Below, piece after piece: positions 42,173 through 51,191 of a stretch of DNA of 64,000 bases. Made by a program: the position numbers and the translations under genes. Under the pieces are notes generated by a model. The model did no database searches, had not been told where the DNA came from, and worked only from the letters and a program-made list of their open reading frames with translations. Origin of the DNA: Bacteroidetes bacterium SCGC AAA795-G10 (lineage in GTDB: Bacteria; Bacteroidota; Bacteroidia; Flavobacteriales; Flavobacteriaceae). The stretch's first letter is position 1. The number at the start of each line of letters is the position of its first letter. The stretch covers positions 448,131 through 512,130 of the forward strand of contig QFDA01000001.1 of NCBI GenBank assembly GCA_003130815.1. The letters are read 5' to 3'.

Positions 42173-42880
42173 ATGAAAAAAATATTCCATAGTTCAAATT
42201 CCAGAGGAGGAGCTGACCACGGTTGGTTAAAGGCCAAACATTCCTTTAGTTTTGCTAATTATTTCAATCCTGAGAGGATACAATTTGGGGCTCTCAGAGT
42301 ATTGAACGATGATATAATTGCACCTGGAAGAGGTTTTGGTTCTCATCCGCACGACAATATGGAAATAATTACTATTCCATTGGAAGGCAGTTTGGAACAC
42401 AAAGATAGCATGGAAAACAAGGGTGTGATTGAGAAAGATGAAATACAAGTAATGAGTGCTGGAACTGGTATTTCTCATAGTGAATACAATAAAAGTGATG
42501 AAAAACCAGTAAGTCTTCTTCAAATTTGGATACTCCCAAAAGAACAAAATATTACTCCACGTTACGAACAAAAAAGTCTTAAGGAGCTGCAAAAAACAAA
42601 TAACCTCTATCCAATAGTAACTCCCGACAAAAATGGTCCAGAAATGTGGATTAATCAGGATGCCTGGTTGCATATGGGTGATTTTAACAAACCAACCTCC
42701 TTTGAATATAAAATAAATAAAAAAGGAAATGGGGTTTATATCTTTGTTATTAAGGGCCGTGCAACAATTTCAGAAAACACACTTGATAAGAGAGATGCCC
42801 TTGGTATTTGGGACACAGAAAATTTTAATATATCTGTGGATAAAAACACAAAACTTTTATTAATCGAAGTACCTGTATAA
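42173..42880 (+). CDS. Pirin family protein (YhhW-like)
   Basis: A 235-residue bicupin of the pirin family. The N-terminal signature is SRGGADHGWLKAKHSFSFANYF, and the metal ligands H58 and H60 (GSHPHDNME), H102 and E104 (GISHSEYN) are all present, with RVLNDDIIAPGRGF between. Some bacterial pirins are quercetin dioxygenases, and others have regulatory roles. Sequence alone does not decide. It is followed after nine bases by a 46-residue reading frame. Confidence 0.9.
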   Translation: MKKIFHSSNSRGGADHGWLKAKHSFSFANYFNPERIQFGALRVLNDDIIAPGRGFGSHPHDNMEIITIPLEGSLEHKDSMENKGVIEKDEIQVMSAGTGISHSEYNKSDEKPVSLLQIWILPKEQNITPRYEQKSLKELQKTNNLYPIVTPDKNGPEMWINQDAWLHMGDFNKPTSFEYKINKKGNGVYIFVIKGRATISENTLDKRDALGIWDTENFNISVDKNTKLLLIEVPV

Positions 42881-42889
42881 GTTATTGAA

Positions 42890-43030
42890 ATGTCAAAACC
42901 ATCAGCAAAAGAACTTTTAATATACATTGAAAAAAAAATTAAAAACGGTGATTACAAAGACAGTGTTCACAAAATAACACTCATGACTACAAGAAATGTT
43001 ATCCAAAAAATCTTAGAGGAAGAACTTTGA
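42890..43030 (+). CDS. Possible 46-residue protein after pirin
   Basis: An ATG at 42890, nine bases after the pirin stop, opens 46 codons ending with TGA at 43028-43030. The product MSKPSAKELLIYIEKKIKNG continues with a charged helical stretch ending KILEEEL. It has the composition of a small soluble helical protein and no signal peptide. The remaining gap to the next gene (43031-43120) is AT-rich with nothing recognisable. Existence needs comparative support, as chance frames of this length are common. Confidence 0.45.
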   Translation: MSKPSAKELLIYIEKKIKNGDYKDSVHKITLMTTRNVIQKILEEEL

Positions 43031-43120
43031 TTTCAGTTAAGTTATTGAAAAGATTTAAAGTGCTTGGGTAAATTATTTGCATGAAAATGATTCCTTAACT
43101 TTATCAAATAAATGTGAATT

Positions 43121-44440
43121 ATGGAATTAATTCCAGTTAGTGGCTTTTCTTTTTTCTCGCTTTTAAGAGGCTTCTTAGGTATTTCCGTTTTGATTTTACT
43201 TGCATTCCTTTTGAGCAATAATCGAAAAGCAATTTCATGGAAGACCGTTGGTGTTGGCCTATTTGTACAGTTTATTGTTGCCTTTGGGGTACTTAAAGTA
43301 AAACTTATTAAAAATATTTTTGAAACAGCAGGCAATTTTTTTATTAAAATTCTAGAGTACACTGGAGAAGGGTCGAAAATGCTTCTAGGAGAATTTGGGG
43401 ATGTAGATGAATATGGTTTTATTTTTGTTTTTCAAGCCCTGCCTGTTATCATTTTCTTTTCAGCCTTAAGTTCAATTCTTTATTATTTTGGAATTATTCA
43501 AAAATTGGTTGGCTTTTTGGCAAAAGCCCTTACAAAAGTTTTTAAAATTTCAGGAGCAGAAAGCCTATCAGTTGCTGGAAATATATTTTTGGGTCAGACC
43601 GAAGCACCTCTTCTTATCAAGGCATATTTAGAGAAAATGAATCGCTCTGAAATTTTTTTAGTAATGGTTGGTGGAATGGCAACTGTGGCTGGAAGTGTAC
43701 TTGGGGCTTACATTGGTTTTCTTGGTGGGAATGACCCTATTAAACAATTAGAATTTGCAAAAAGTCTTCTAGCAGCATCTGTAATGGCTGCTCCTGGTGC
43801 CATTGTGATTGCTAAAATCATATATCCACAAAATGAAGTGATTTCAAATGAAGTTAAAGTTTCAAAAAATAAAATTGGTTCTAATTTACTTTCAGCTATT
43901 TCTATAGGAACAAGTGAAGGGATAAGAATGGCAGTAAATGTAGCGGCAATGTTATTAGTCTTTATAGCATTAATAGCAATGCTAAGTAGTATACTTGGAG
44001 GTTTTGGAAATGTTACTGGTATTAATTCTTGGATTGCTTCAAATACTATTTACAAAAGCCTTTCTATTGAATTTATTTTAGGCTATTTATTTTCTCCATT
44101 GATGTGGATTATAGGTGTTGCAAAACAGGATATTGCACTTATGGGACAATTATTAGGTGTTAAATTAGTTGCTAGTGAATTTGTAGGTTATACTCAACTT
44201 GTAGAATTAAAAAATGGTTTGAATCCACTTCATTTTAATTATGAAAAATCAGTAATAATGGCAACCTACATGCTTTGCGGATTTGCAAATTTTGCATCAA
44301 TTGGTATACAAATTGGTGGCATTGGGATTATAGCACCTAAAATCAAAAAACATTTGACCGAATTAGGCCTAAAAGCAATGATTGCAGGCTCAATAGTTTC
44401 CCTAATGTCAGCAACAATGGCAGGTATTATTTTAGGATAA
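43121..44440 (+). CDS. NupC-type concentrative nucleoside transporter
   Basis: A 439-residue CNT-family symporter that imports nucleosides with sodium or protons. About ten membrane segments are present. Family blocks are SVAGNIFLGQTEAPLLIKAYLEKMNRSE with the nucleoside-binding GQTEAP, MATVAGSVLGAYIGFLG, and the C-terminal ANFASIGIQIGGIGIIAPKIK. The length matches NupC. It converges with a sodium/solute symporter gene with a 5-base gap between stops and no visible terminator hairpin. Confidence 0.9.
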   Translation: MELIPVSGFSFFSLLRGFLGISVLILLAFLLSNNRKAISWKTVGVGLFVQFIVAFGVLKVKLIKNIFETAGNFFIKILEYTGEGSKMLLGEFGDVDEYGFIFVFQALPVIIFFSALSSILYYFGIIQKLVGFLAKALTKVFKISGAESLSVAGNIFLGQTEAPLLIKAYLEKMNRSEIFLVMVGGMATVAGSVLGAYIGFLGGNDPIKQLEFAKSLLAASVMAAPGAIVIAKIIYPQNEVISNEVKVSKNKIGSNLLSAISIGTSEGIRMAVNVAAMLLVFIALIAMLSSILGGFGNVTGINSWIASNTIYKSLSIEFILGYLFSPLMWIIGVAKQDIALMGQLLGVKLVASEFVGYTQLVELKNGLNPLHFNYEKSVIMATYMLCGFANFASIGIQIGGIGIIAPKIKKHLTELGLKAMIAGSIVSLMSATMAGIILG

Positions 44441-44445
44441 ACTTG

Positions 44446-46254
44446 TTATAAGACATTTACTTTTATTTTCCCCCAAATTTTAATAAGTAAGTAGCATGAA
44501 ACTATCGCCAAAGCAAGAAGCGGAAATGCTAATCTGAGATTTCCATAAATAAAATATCCGGTGCAAAACATAATGCTGTAGATCATTGAACAACCAAGTA
44601 ACATAGCAATAATTCCAGCAGGAACGCTCCAAGTTTTATTATCATCTAAAAGTTCCACGCCCTCTTTTTGAGCTTTGCCAACAATTTTTGCCCAACCTGG
44701 TCCCCCAGGTTGTGTTTTTTTATAGAATGCTCTTAATACAGACTCATCTTCTGAAGGTGTAATAAATGTAATGAGTAACCATAAAATTGTTGTCACTGCG
44801 ACTACAAAGGGAAATTCTGCCCAACTCGGCATGATCCCCTCAAGACCGAAAAGGGTTGCTTTAATTGAGGGTATTGTCAGTGTTAAAGAAATTAATCCTG
44901 AAGCAACCATTGCAGTAATTTCACTCCATGCATTTATTCTCCACCAAAACCATCTCAGGATAAAGATAAGGCCTGTTCCAGCTCCAAATACTAATAAAAG
45001 ATTAAATAATTGCATTGCATTTTGCAGAAGCAGTGCTAATAGGGTACTTAGAACCATAAGTAAGACAGTTGAAATTCTTCCAACAGCTACTAGCTGTTTT
45101 TGAGAAGCGCTTGGATTAATTTGGGTTTGATAAAAGTCATAAACAATATATGAAGATCCCCAATTGAGTTGAGTAGAAATAGTACTCATATAAGCTGAAA
45201 TCAATGAGGCCAAAACAAGTCCTAAAAGTCCCGTAGGCAATTTGGTCAGCATTGCTGGATAAGCAAGATCATTACCCAATTTATCTTCAGTTATATTTGG
45301 AAAAGCTTGTTGGATACTATCAAGATCAGGGAAAACAATAAGTGATGCAAGTGCAACTAAAATCCAAGGCCATGGTCTTAAAGCATAGTGCATAATGTTA
45401 AAAAAGAATGTTGCACCAATAGCATGGTTTTCATTTTTAGCTGCAAACATTCTCTGAGCAATATATCCTCCTCCTCCTGGTTCTGCACCTGGATACCAAG
45501 AACTCCACCATTGCACTGCAAGCGGTATTATAAGTAAAGCTATAAGTGCATTAGTATCAGAAAAATCTGGAAGAATAGAAATTTTTCCTGATACATTTTC
45601 ATTTGACAAAAGAGCCTCAATTCCACCTACCTCGGGTAAGTTAACTAGATAAAATGCCGCGCCAATTGCTCCTCCCATCGCAACAAAAAATAAAATGACA
45701 TCAGTATAGACAACCCCCTTAAACCCCCCAATTGCACTAAAAGTAACCGTAACTAAACCAGCAGTAATAACAGTTTGCCAAGGTTCTAGTCCTAGCATTA
45801 TGCCTCCAATTTTAATAGCTGCCAAAGTAACCGCTGACATTGTTATAACATTGAAAATTATCCCCAAATAAATAGCTCTAAATTTTCTTAAAAATCTTGC
45901 AGGTTTACCGCCGTACCTTAATTCGTAAAATTCTAAATCAGTGCTAACATTTGATTTACGCCAAAGTTTCGCATAAACGAAAACTGTTAAAAGTCCTGTT
46001 ATCAAAAAAGCCCACCAAACCCAATTACCAGATACGCCGTTCGATCTTACGATATCAGTAACCAAATTTGGCGTATCAGTTGAAAATGTTGTTGCAACCA
46101 TTGATAAGCCTAAGAGCCACCATGGCATACTTCGGCCTGATAAAAAATATTCATTAGCACTTTTCCCTGAAGACTTGGAAACATAAATTCCTATTCCAAG
46201 GGATACTGCAAAAAATAAAAATATGATTAGCCAATCTAAAGTTGTAATCTGCAT
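44446..46254 (-). CDS. Sodium:solute symporter (SSS family)
   Basis: A 602-residue membrane protein of the SSS/SGLT family with about 13-15 helices. SANEYFLSGRSMPWWLLGLSMVATTFSTDTPNLV is the signature N-terminal stretch including the Na+-site region, and GGFKGVVYTDVILFFVAMGG is another family block. The C-terminal 80 residues hold a soluble segment and two extra helices. SSS members carry sugars, amino acids, vitamins or ions. Substrate is not clear from the sequence. Confidence 0.9.
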   Translation of the reverse strand: MQITTLDWLIIFLFFAVSLGIGIYVSKSSGKSANEYFLSGRSMPWWLLGLSMVATTFSTDTPNLVTDIVRSNGVSGNWVWWAFLITGLLTVFVYAKLWRKSNVSTDLEFYELRYGGKPARFLRKFRAIYLGIIFNVITMSAVTLAAIKIGGIMLGLEPWQTVITAGLVTVTFSAIGGFKGVVYTDVILFFVAMGGAIGAAFYLVNLPEVGGIEALLSNENVSGKISILPDFSDTNALIALLIIPLAVQWWSSWYPGAEPGGGGYIAQRMFAAKNENHAIGATFFFNIMHYALRPWPWILVALASLIVFPDLDSIQQAFPNITEDKLGNDLAYPAMLTKLPTGLLGLVLASLISAYMSTISTQLNWGSSYIVYDFYQTQINPSASQKQLVAVGRISTVLLMVLSTLLALLLQNAMQLFNLLLVFGAGTGLIFILRWFWWRINAWSEITAMVASGLISLTLTIPSIKATLFGLEGIMPSWAEFPFVVAVTTILWLLITFITPSEDESVLRAFYKKTQPGGPGWAKIVGKAQKEGVELLDDNKTWSVPAGIIAMLLGCSMIYSIMFCTGYFIYGNLRLAFPLLALAIVSCYLLIKIWGKIKVNVL

Positions 46255-46324
46255 AATTTAAATCATTTGGTCTTTCTAAAGGTAAAAAAAAACCTAATCC
46301 CAAATTAATTTATTCAAAAAACAC

Positions 46325-46355
46325 TTGAGATTCAACTTATTAACTACTAGGTTTG
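46325..46355 (+). promoter_or_regulatory. Bacteroidota-type promoter before a secreted protein gene
   Basis: TTG (46325-46327), a 20-base spacer and TAGGTTTG (46348-46355) match the -33/-7 pattern on the plus strand. The predicted start point near 46362 lies inside the longest open frame (which begins with TTG at 46325), so translation cannot begin there from this promoter and a downstream start is needed. Confidence 0.55.
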
Positions 46356-46375
46356 CAATAGAAAATAAAATTGCT

Positions 46376-47035
46376 GTGCTAAAAAAAGTTGTTTCATTTT
46401 TTTCCTTTTTTTGCTTTATATGCATATATGGGCAAAAGCCAACGGAACTTGTGAGTCCCCCAAAGCTTGTTGTGCCAAAGTCTGAAAGTGAAAAACCAAA
46501 ATTATTAAAACCAAAAGAAAATAAATCCTTATTATCTGAGGATTACTTTAACCCAGATATAGACCTTCCAAACCTGAACAATAAAAAAAATCCAAACCTA
46601 ATGTTTGGTGAAAATGAAAAATTTTTGGACCCTGGAAAAAGATATGAAAACAAGCTAAATCGTAAATCTGAAAAAGATAAAAATCCAAATCAATTTCAAA
46701 CAGATCAGTATTTAGGTGATTTTCGTAATAATGGGAAATTTGTACAAATAGCATTAAGGGACCATGAATCTCCAGACGGTGATCTAATACGCATAATGTT
46801 AAATGATAAAGAAGTTGTGTCAAGAGTCTTACTTCAAGAGCGATTCAAGACAGTTGCCATAGACCTTGTCATGGGCTTTAATAAAATAGATTTTGTTGCA
46901 TTAAACCAAGGGACTTCAGGGCCAAATACTGCAGAGGTCAGAGTATTTGATGACGATGGTAAACTTGTAGGTTCCAATCGCTGGAATCTTGCTACTGGAG
47001 TAAAAGCTACTTATATAATTGTTAAGGAAAAATAA
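46376..47035 (+). CDS. Secreted or periplasmic protein of unknown function
   Basis: No ATG is available near the N-terminus. The GTG at 46376 gives a 219-residue protein starting with a signal peptide (LKKVVSFFSFFCFICIYGQ), and a promoter box ends 20 bases before it; a TTG at 46325 is the longer alternative. After the signal comes a Pro/Lys/Glu/Asn-rich linker to about residue 110, then a compact beta domain with VQIALRDHESPDGDLIRIML and GFNKIDFVALNQGTSGPNTAEVRVFDDDG. The domain resembles small periplasmic beta-sandwiches seen in flavobacteria, but I cannot name a family. The gene converges with the aminotransferase gene. Confidence 0.75.
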   Translation: MLKKVVSFFSFFCFICIYGQKPTELVSPPKLVVPKSESEKPKLLKPKENKSLLSEDYFNPDIDLPNLNNKKNPNLMFGENEKFLDPGKRYENKLNRKSEKDKNPNQFQTDQYLGDFRNNGKFVQIALRDHESPDGDLIRIMLNDKEVVSRVLLQERFKTVAIDLVMGFNKIDFVALNQGTSGPNTAEVRVFDDDGKLVGSNRWNLATGVKATYIIVKEK

Positions 47036-47038
47036 TAA

Positions 47039-48151
47039 TTATCCTTCATATACTTCCAACATACTTTTTGTGAAAAGATCAACTTCTTCAAGAGTTCCCG
47101 TACTAATTCTACACCAATCATAGAATGGAGGAAAAGGTCTTCCAATTCGTATCCCTTTTTCTAACATTGTTTTTCCCAACTTCCGTATATCTTTTTTCGA
47201 GTGAAAAAAAACAAAGTTAGTGTGTGAGGTAACATAGTCTAGCTTTAGATGATCTAAAATCGCGTAAATTCTATTTTTTGCCTCTTTATTTTTAGACAAT
47301 GAGAACCGATAAAATCCTTCGTCCTTAAGGGCTTCTTTTGCTGCTTCTATAGCAAGTACATTACTCATAGCGACAACATTTTTACGAATTTTATTTGCAA
47401 TTTCAGGTTTGGCAACTAAATACCCTATTCTTAAACCTGCCATACCATAAACTTTTGAAAATGTTTTTGAAACAATTACGTTGTCACCTTTTTTAACAGC
47501 ACTTATCATACTTGGATAATTAGGCTTTTCTATATAATCATAGTACGCTTCATCTGAAAAAACTATAGTTTTTTTACTCGCTGTATCACAGAAATCAACA
47601 AGTTTCCTTGCAGGAACAAGTGTTCCAGTAGGGTTATTAGGATTACAAAGAAATATAAGTTTTGTTTTAGAAGAGATTCTTTTTTCGATTTCATTTAAAT
47701 CATAACCTTTGTCGGCACCAACAGGGACCCAATTGATTGTTGCCCCCCACTGTTTGGCATAATCCATCATTGCAAGAAAAGTGGGTTGTCCAGATATAAT
47801 TTCTCCTCCATTAGATGCAAACGTAAGACCAGTAATTCTTAATCCCTCAGTGGATCCACCAGTAATTATAATTGACTCTTCAGAGACACCGTGTTTTTTA
47901 GCTAAAATCGAAGCTAAGCCGTCGGAATAGGCATACGGATATCTACATCCGTGATTAAATGAATTTTTTATCCGTTGTTGTACATTTTTTGAGGGTCCAT
48001 AAGGGTTTTCATTTGAACTTAAGCGAATTGTAGATTCTAGTGCTCTTGGATTATATTGTATTTTCTCTTGAGCACTTAAAATACTAGGTGGTGTCAAAAG
48101 TATCCCTCCTATTCCCATTGAAGCTTTAAGCCAATCTCTTCTTGTTTGCAT
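47039..48151 (-). CDS. Tat-targeted histidinol-phosphate-type aminotransferase
   Basis: A 370-residue fold-type I PLP aminotransferase similar to HisC. An N-terminal Tat signal MQTRRDWLKASMGIGGILLT carries a twin arginine (R4-R5), so the folded enzyme is probably exported to the periplasm, which is unusual for an amino-acid aminotransferase. PLP-fold features include LSSNENPYGPS, FLCNPNNPTGTLV, FSDEAYYDY and the Schiff-base Lys in SKTFSKVYGMAGLRIGYL. A histidine-biosynthesis role is unlikely without his neighbours. An Na+/alanine-type symporter gene diverges upstream, suggesting amino-acid metabolism. Confidence 0.85.
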   Translation of the reverse strand: MQTRRDWLKASMGIGGILLTPPSILSAQEKIQYNPRALESTIRLSSNENPYGPSKNVQQRIKNSFNHGCRYPYAYSDGLASILAKKHGVSEESIIITGGSTEGLRITGLTFASNGGEIISGQPTFLAMMDYAKQWGATINWVPVGADKGYDLNEIEKRISSKTKLIFLCNPNNPTGTLVPARKLVDFCDTASKKTIVFSDEAYYDYIEKPNYPSMISAVKKGDNVIVSKTFSKVYGMAGLRIGYLVAKPEIANKIRKNVVAMSNVLAIEAAKEALKDEGFYRFSLSKNKEAKNRIYAILDHLKLDYVTSHTNFVFFHSKKDIRKLGKTMLEKGIRIGRPFPPFYDWCRISTGTLEEVDLFTKSMLEVYEG

Positions 48152-48282
48152 TTCTTATGTTTTTATTAAAGTTTCTGCTTTTTTTTTATATGACAAAATT
48201 TTATTAAAAAAATGTTTGATTATTAGATATATGATTTGGTTTATGTTACTTATAAAATGAAAATTAATCCCTAATTTTCGCT

Positions 48283-49632
48283 ATGGGTGAATTTATTACT
48301 TTATTAGATTCCTATCTACAATTTTCCATAAAACAGCTTGAGTGGGTGATGCTTTTCACTATAATTGGAGGCGGTTTTTACCTTTTTTTTATAAGCAAAG
48401 GGCATCCATTACTAAAAATTAAATCTGCTTTTAAACTTCTTTTTACAGTTGAACAAAACAAAGGAATTTCTAGATTTCAAGCACTTTCAGCTGTTCTAGC
48501 TGCAACTGTGGGTCTTGGGAATATTTCTGGAGTTGCTATTGCTATACATATGGGTGGCCCCGGTGTATTAGTTTGGATGTGGATAACAGCCATAATAGGA
48601 ATGATAATTAAGTTTTATTCATCATCACTATCTGTCATATTAAGAGAAAAACAAAAAAATGGAGATCCCTTAGGCGGTCCTATGTATTATATGAGTTTGG
48701 GTATCAAAAGATGGGGTAAGCCTCTTGCTATTTGGTTTTCAATAGCTGGGCTTTTTGGAGTTCTTCCTGCTTTTACTGCTAATCAATTATCACAAACTTT
48801 TATGGATGTTTTAAAACCGAACAATTATTTGATTATTGGCGATCTACAGTGGAAATTTATAATTGGTATACTGCTTTCCATAGCAAGTGGTTTTGTAATA
48901 TTCGGAGGTTTAAAGTCAATTGTAAAAGTTACTTCAAATTTGGTTCCTGTAATGGTAGCTTTATATTTTTTCATGGGGCTTTTCATGATTTTCTCAAATT
49001 TTGAAGAGGTAATTCCAACATTTAAACTAATTATTTTTGAAGCATTTAATTTAAAAACTGCAGTTACTGGAGGCTTTTGGGGTCTTGTTATACTTGGTGT
49101 CCGTAGAGCTGTTTTTTCTAATGAAAGTGGAGTAGGAAATGCACCTATGTATCATGGACAATCTCAAAGTAAAAATGGGACTGATGAAGGTTTAGTAGCA
49201 ATGCTTGGTCCGCTACTTGATACAATACTGGTGTGTACAATTACTGGTCTAGTTGTAATTATTAGTGGAGCTTACAAAGTTGAAAATCTAAATGGTATTG
49301 TTCTAACTCTAGAAGCATTTAGGCGTTTGTTTTTTGGCCTAGGTGATATTTTACTACTTCTTATGGTTTTTGTATTTGGAATATCAACTTTGTTTACATA
49401 TTCCTATTATGGTGTGAAATGTTTTGGCTATTTAACAAAACACAGCTGGGGTAAATACTACAATTATTTTTATGTAATAAGTATCGTTTTTTCTGCACTA
49501 GCGACAGTAGATATTGTGGTCGGAATTATTGACCTTTCTTTTGCCCTTATGTGCATCCCAAATATGATTGCAATAATTTATCTATCTTCTTATGTAAACA
49601 AAGAAATGCAGAAAAGAAAATGGATAAAATAA
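48283..49632 (+). CDS. Sodium:alanine symporter (AGCS family)
   Basis: A 449-residue membrane protein of the AGCS family that imports alanine or glycine with sodium. Family blocks are LSAVLAATVGLGNISGVAIAIHMGGPG, DPLGGPMYYMSLGI and RRAVFSNESGVGNAPMYHG, with about ten membrane segments. The 131-base gap upstream (48152-48282) separates it from the divergent Tat-aminotransferase gene, and I could not place a clean TAnnTTTG box in it. The opposite gene ends 20 bases downstream. Confidence 0.9.
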   Translation: MGEFITLLDSYLQFSIKQLEWVMLFTIIGGGFYLFFISKGHPLLKIKSAFKLLFTVEQNKGISRFQALSAVLAATVGLGNISGVAIAIHMGGPGVLVWMWITAIIGMIIKFYSSSLSVILREKQKNGDPLGGPMYYMSLGIKRWGKPLAIWFSIAGLFGVLPAFTANQLSQTFMDVLKPNNYLIIGDLQWKFIIGILLSIASGFVIFGGLKSIVKVTSNLVPVMVALYFFMGLFMIFSNFEEVIPTFKLIIFEAFNLKTAVTGGFWGLVILGVRRAVFSNESGVGNAPMYHGQSQSKNGTDEGLVAMLGPLLDTILVCTITGLVVIISGAYKVENLNGIVLTLEAFRRLFFGLGDILLLLMVFVFGISTLFTYSYYGVKCFGYLTKHSWGKYYNYFYVISIVFSALATVDIVVGIIDLSFALMCIPNMIAIIYLSSYVNKEMQKRKWIK

Positions 49633-49651
49633 TTTTAATTTGACTTCTTTA

Positions 49652-51109
49652 TTATAAAGTTGGAGGTCCAGGGTCAATACGGGGTACGTATTTATTTGGA
49701 CTTTTATTTTTCCTGTAATCTTCTTTTACAGCTTCAACAAGTTTTGGTTCCTTAAATAAATCCGCCATAGTCATGGACAGGGCTTTGGCTGCATAAATCA
49801 TCCCTTTGTGGCCAATAGACATCCCTGTGCACGCAACAACAGCCCAAGAGTGCCAAGGCCCGTCTTTAGCTGCAACTGTTGCTGACATACGTATCACTGG
49901 AACAACTTGGCTCACATCACCAACATCAGTTGATCCTCCTGTTGCTGGAAGTGTTGGCATTAGTGGCTTTAATTTACCATCAAGACCAATTTGTGGTTTC
50001 CCACTTTCTTTTAAAATCGTATTAGCATAAGATACTTCATCATTTGAAAATGAAATATCCCCTAAAGTTTCCATATTATCTTGCATTATTGCGGCCCCTG
50101 TTCTGTTAACTAGAATTTCATAAATACCTGAAATCAGTTTTGTTTCATAAGTTGTGCCAGTCATCATTGCTGCTGCTTTTGCAATATCTAAAGCTCTATC
50201 ATATAACACGTTTACATGCTCCACGCTATTACCACGTAATCGAGTCCATATTTTAGCATAATCCGGGACTACATTTACCACATCACCGGCAGCTTCAAAC
50301 TGATAATGAATTCTAGAGGTAGGTAATATATGTTCGCGATAATAATTTAATCCTGTTGTGTAAAGTTCCATTGCATCAACTGCACTCCTTCCATTCCAAG
50401 GATCCGATGAAGCGTGAGAAGAACTACCATTAAATGAAACTCTAAAGTCGACAAGAGCCTTACTAGATTGAGTCCCTGATTCGGTTGTGTCTCCTGGATG
50501 CCAATCCATACAAACATCAAGTTTGTCAAAAACACCTTCTCTCACCATCCAAACCTTTGCGAAAATTGTTTCTTCTGCAGGAGTCCCGTAAAATATTACC
50601 GTTCCTTTAAGATTCCCTTTTTCTATTTGTTCTTTGATTGCTACAGCTGCACCTAAACTAGCTGTTCCAAATAAGTTGTGGCCACATCCGTGCCCAGCAC
50701 CACCTTTAACTCTCGCTTCTTTTGTTGGTTGCCGCTTTTGAGATATCCCTGCATTTGCGTCAAACTCTCCTAAAATTCCAATTACAGGTTTACCTGAACC
50801 ATAAGTTGCCATAAAAGCTGTTGATATGTCAGCAACATTTTCCGTAACCTCAAAACCATTTGCTCGTGCATAATCTATAAGAAGCTTTGATGACTTGAAT
50901 TCTTCTAAAGAGGTCTCTGCAGCTTCCCAAATGCCATCACTGATCGTAATCAAATTATTCTTCTGATCTTCAATAGAAGTAATTATTTGATCTTTAATTG
51001 GTTTTAAATTTTTCTTTCTGAGTGATATGATTTTTGATATTTCTTGGTTTTGGCCAAACGCAAAAAACGAAACAAAAAATATCAAAAAGGCGCTAACAAA
51101 ATTTTTCAT
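49652..51109 (-). CDS. Secreted M20 amidohydrolase (AbgB-like)
   Basis: A 485-residue M20/amidohydrolase protein similar to the p-aminobenzoyl-glutamate hydrolase B subunit. MKNFVSAFLIFFVSFFAFGQ is a clear signal peptide, so it is exported. Metal-site segments include GILGEFDANAG, GGAGHGCGHNLFGTASLG and CMDWHPGDTTESG, and the dimerisation-domain block SSSHASSDPWNGRSAVDAMELYTTG follows. The C-terminal TGGSTDVGDVSQVVPV region carries a further ligand. It should hydrolyse an amide bond to an amino acid, for example folate breakdown products or N-acyl amino acids, in the periplasm. Confidence 0.9.
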   Translation of the reverse strand: MKNFVSAFLIFFVSFFAFGQNQEISKIISLRKKNLKPIKDQIITSIEDQKNNLITISDGIWEAAETSLEEFKSSKLLIDYARANGFEVTENVADISTAFMATYGSGKPVIGILGEFDANAGISQKRQPTKEARVKGGAGHGCGHNLFGTASLGAAVAIKEQIEKGNLKGTVIFYGTPAEETIFAKVWMVREGVFDKLDVCMDWHPGDTTESGTQSSKALVDFRVSFNGSSSHASSDPWNGRSAVDAMELYTTGLNYYREHILPTSRIHYQFEAAGDVVNVVPDYAKIWTRLRGNSVEHVNVLYDRALDIAKAAAMMTGTTYETKLISGIYEILVNRTGAAIMQDNMETLGDISFSNDEVSYANTILKESGKPQIGLDGKLKPLMPTLPATGGSTDVGDVSQVVPVIRMSATVAAKDGPWHSWAVVACTGMSIGHKGMIYAAKALSMTMADLFKEPKLVEAVKEDYRKNKSPNKYVPRIDPGPPTL

Positions 51110-51180
51110 AATAATTTTTTAAAGAATTTATTTTAATGTGAATTTATAACAAAGATTGGAATATCAATTATAAAGTTATT

Positions 51181-51188
51181 TATTTTTG
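51181..51188 (+). promoter_or_regulatory. TAnnTTTG box abutting a small gene start
   Basis: TATTTTTG ends three bases before the ATG at 51192, with TTG at 51156-51158 (22-base spacer). If real, the message of the 51192 gene would be nearly leaderless, as at 35199-35206. The region is AT-rich, so chance is possible. Confidence 0.35.
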
Positions 51189-51191
51189 AAC

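Noticed and set aside
41970-42197. A 75-codon minus-strand frame rich in Phe and Leu
   Set aside because: Its composition is what antisense reading of the Lys/Glu-rich small protein gives, and it runs into the pirin start.
42227-42673. A 148-codon minus-strand frame
   Set aside because: It is antisense to pirin, whose metal ligands and family motifs are intact.
47039-48151. Histidine biosynthesis HisC
   Set aside because: It has a Tat export signal and no his gene neighbours, so a biosynthetic role is not supported.
49647-49659. CTTTATTATAAAG hairpin between convergent genes
   Set aside because: Weak stem that overlaps a stop codon; likely chance in AT-rich sequence.
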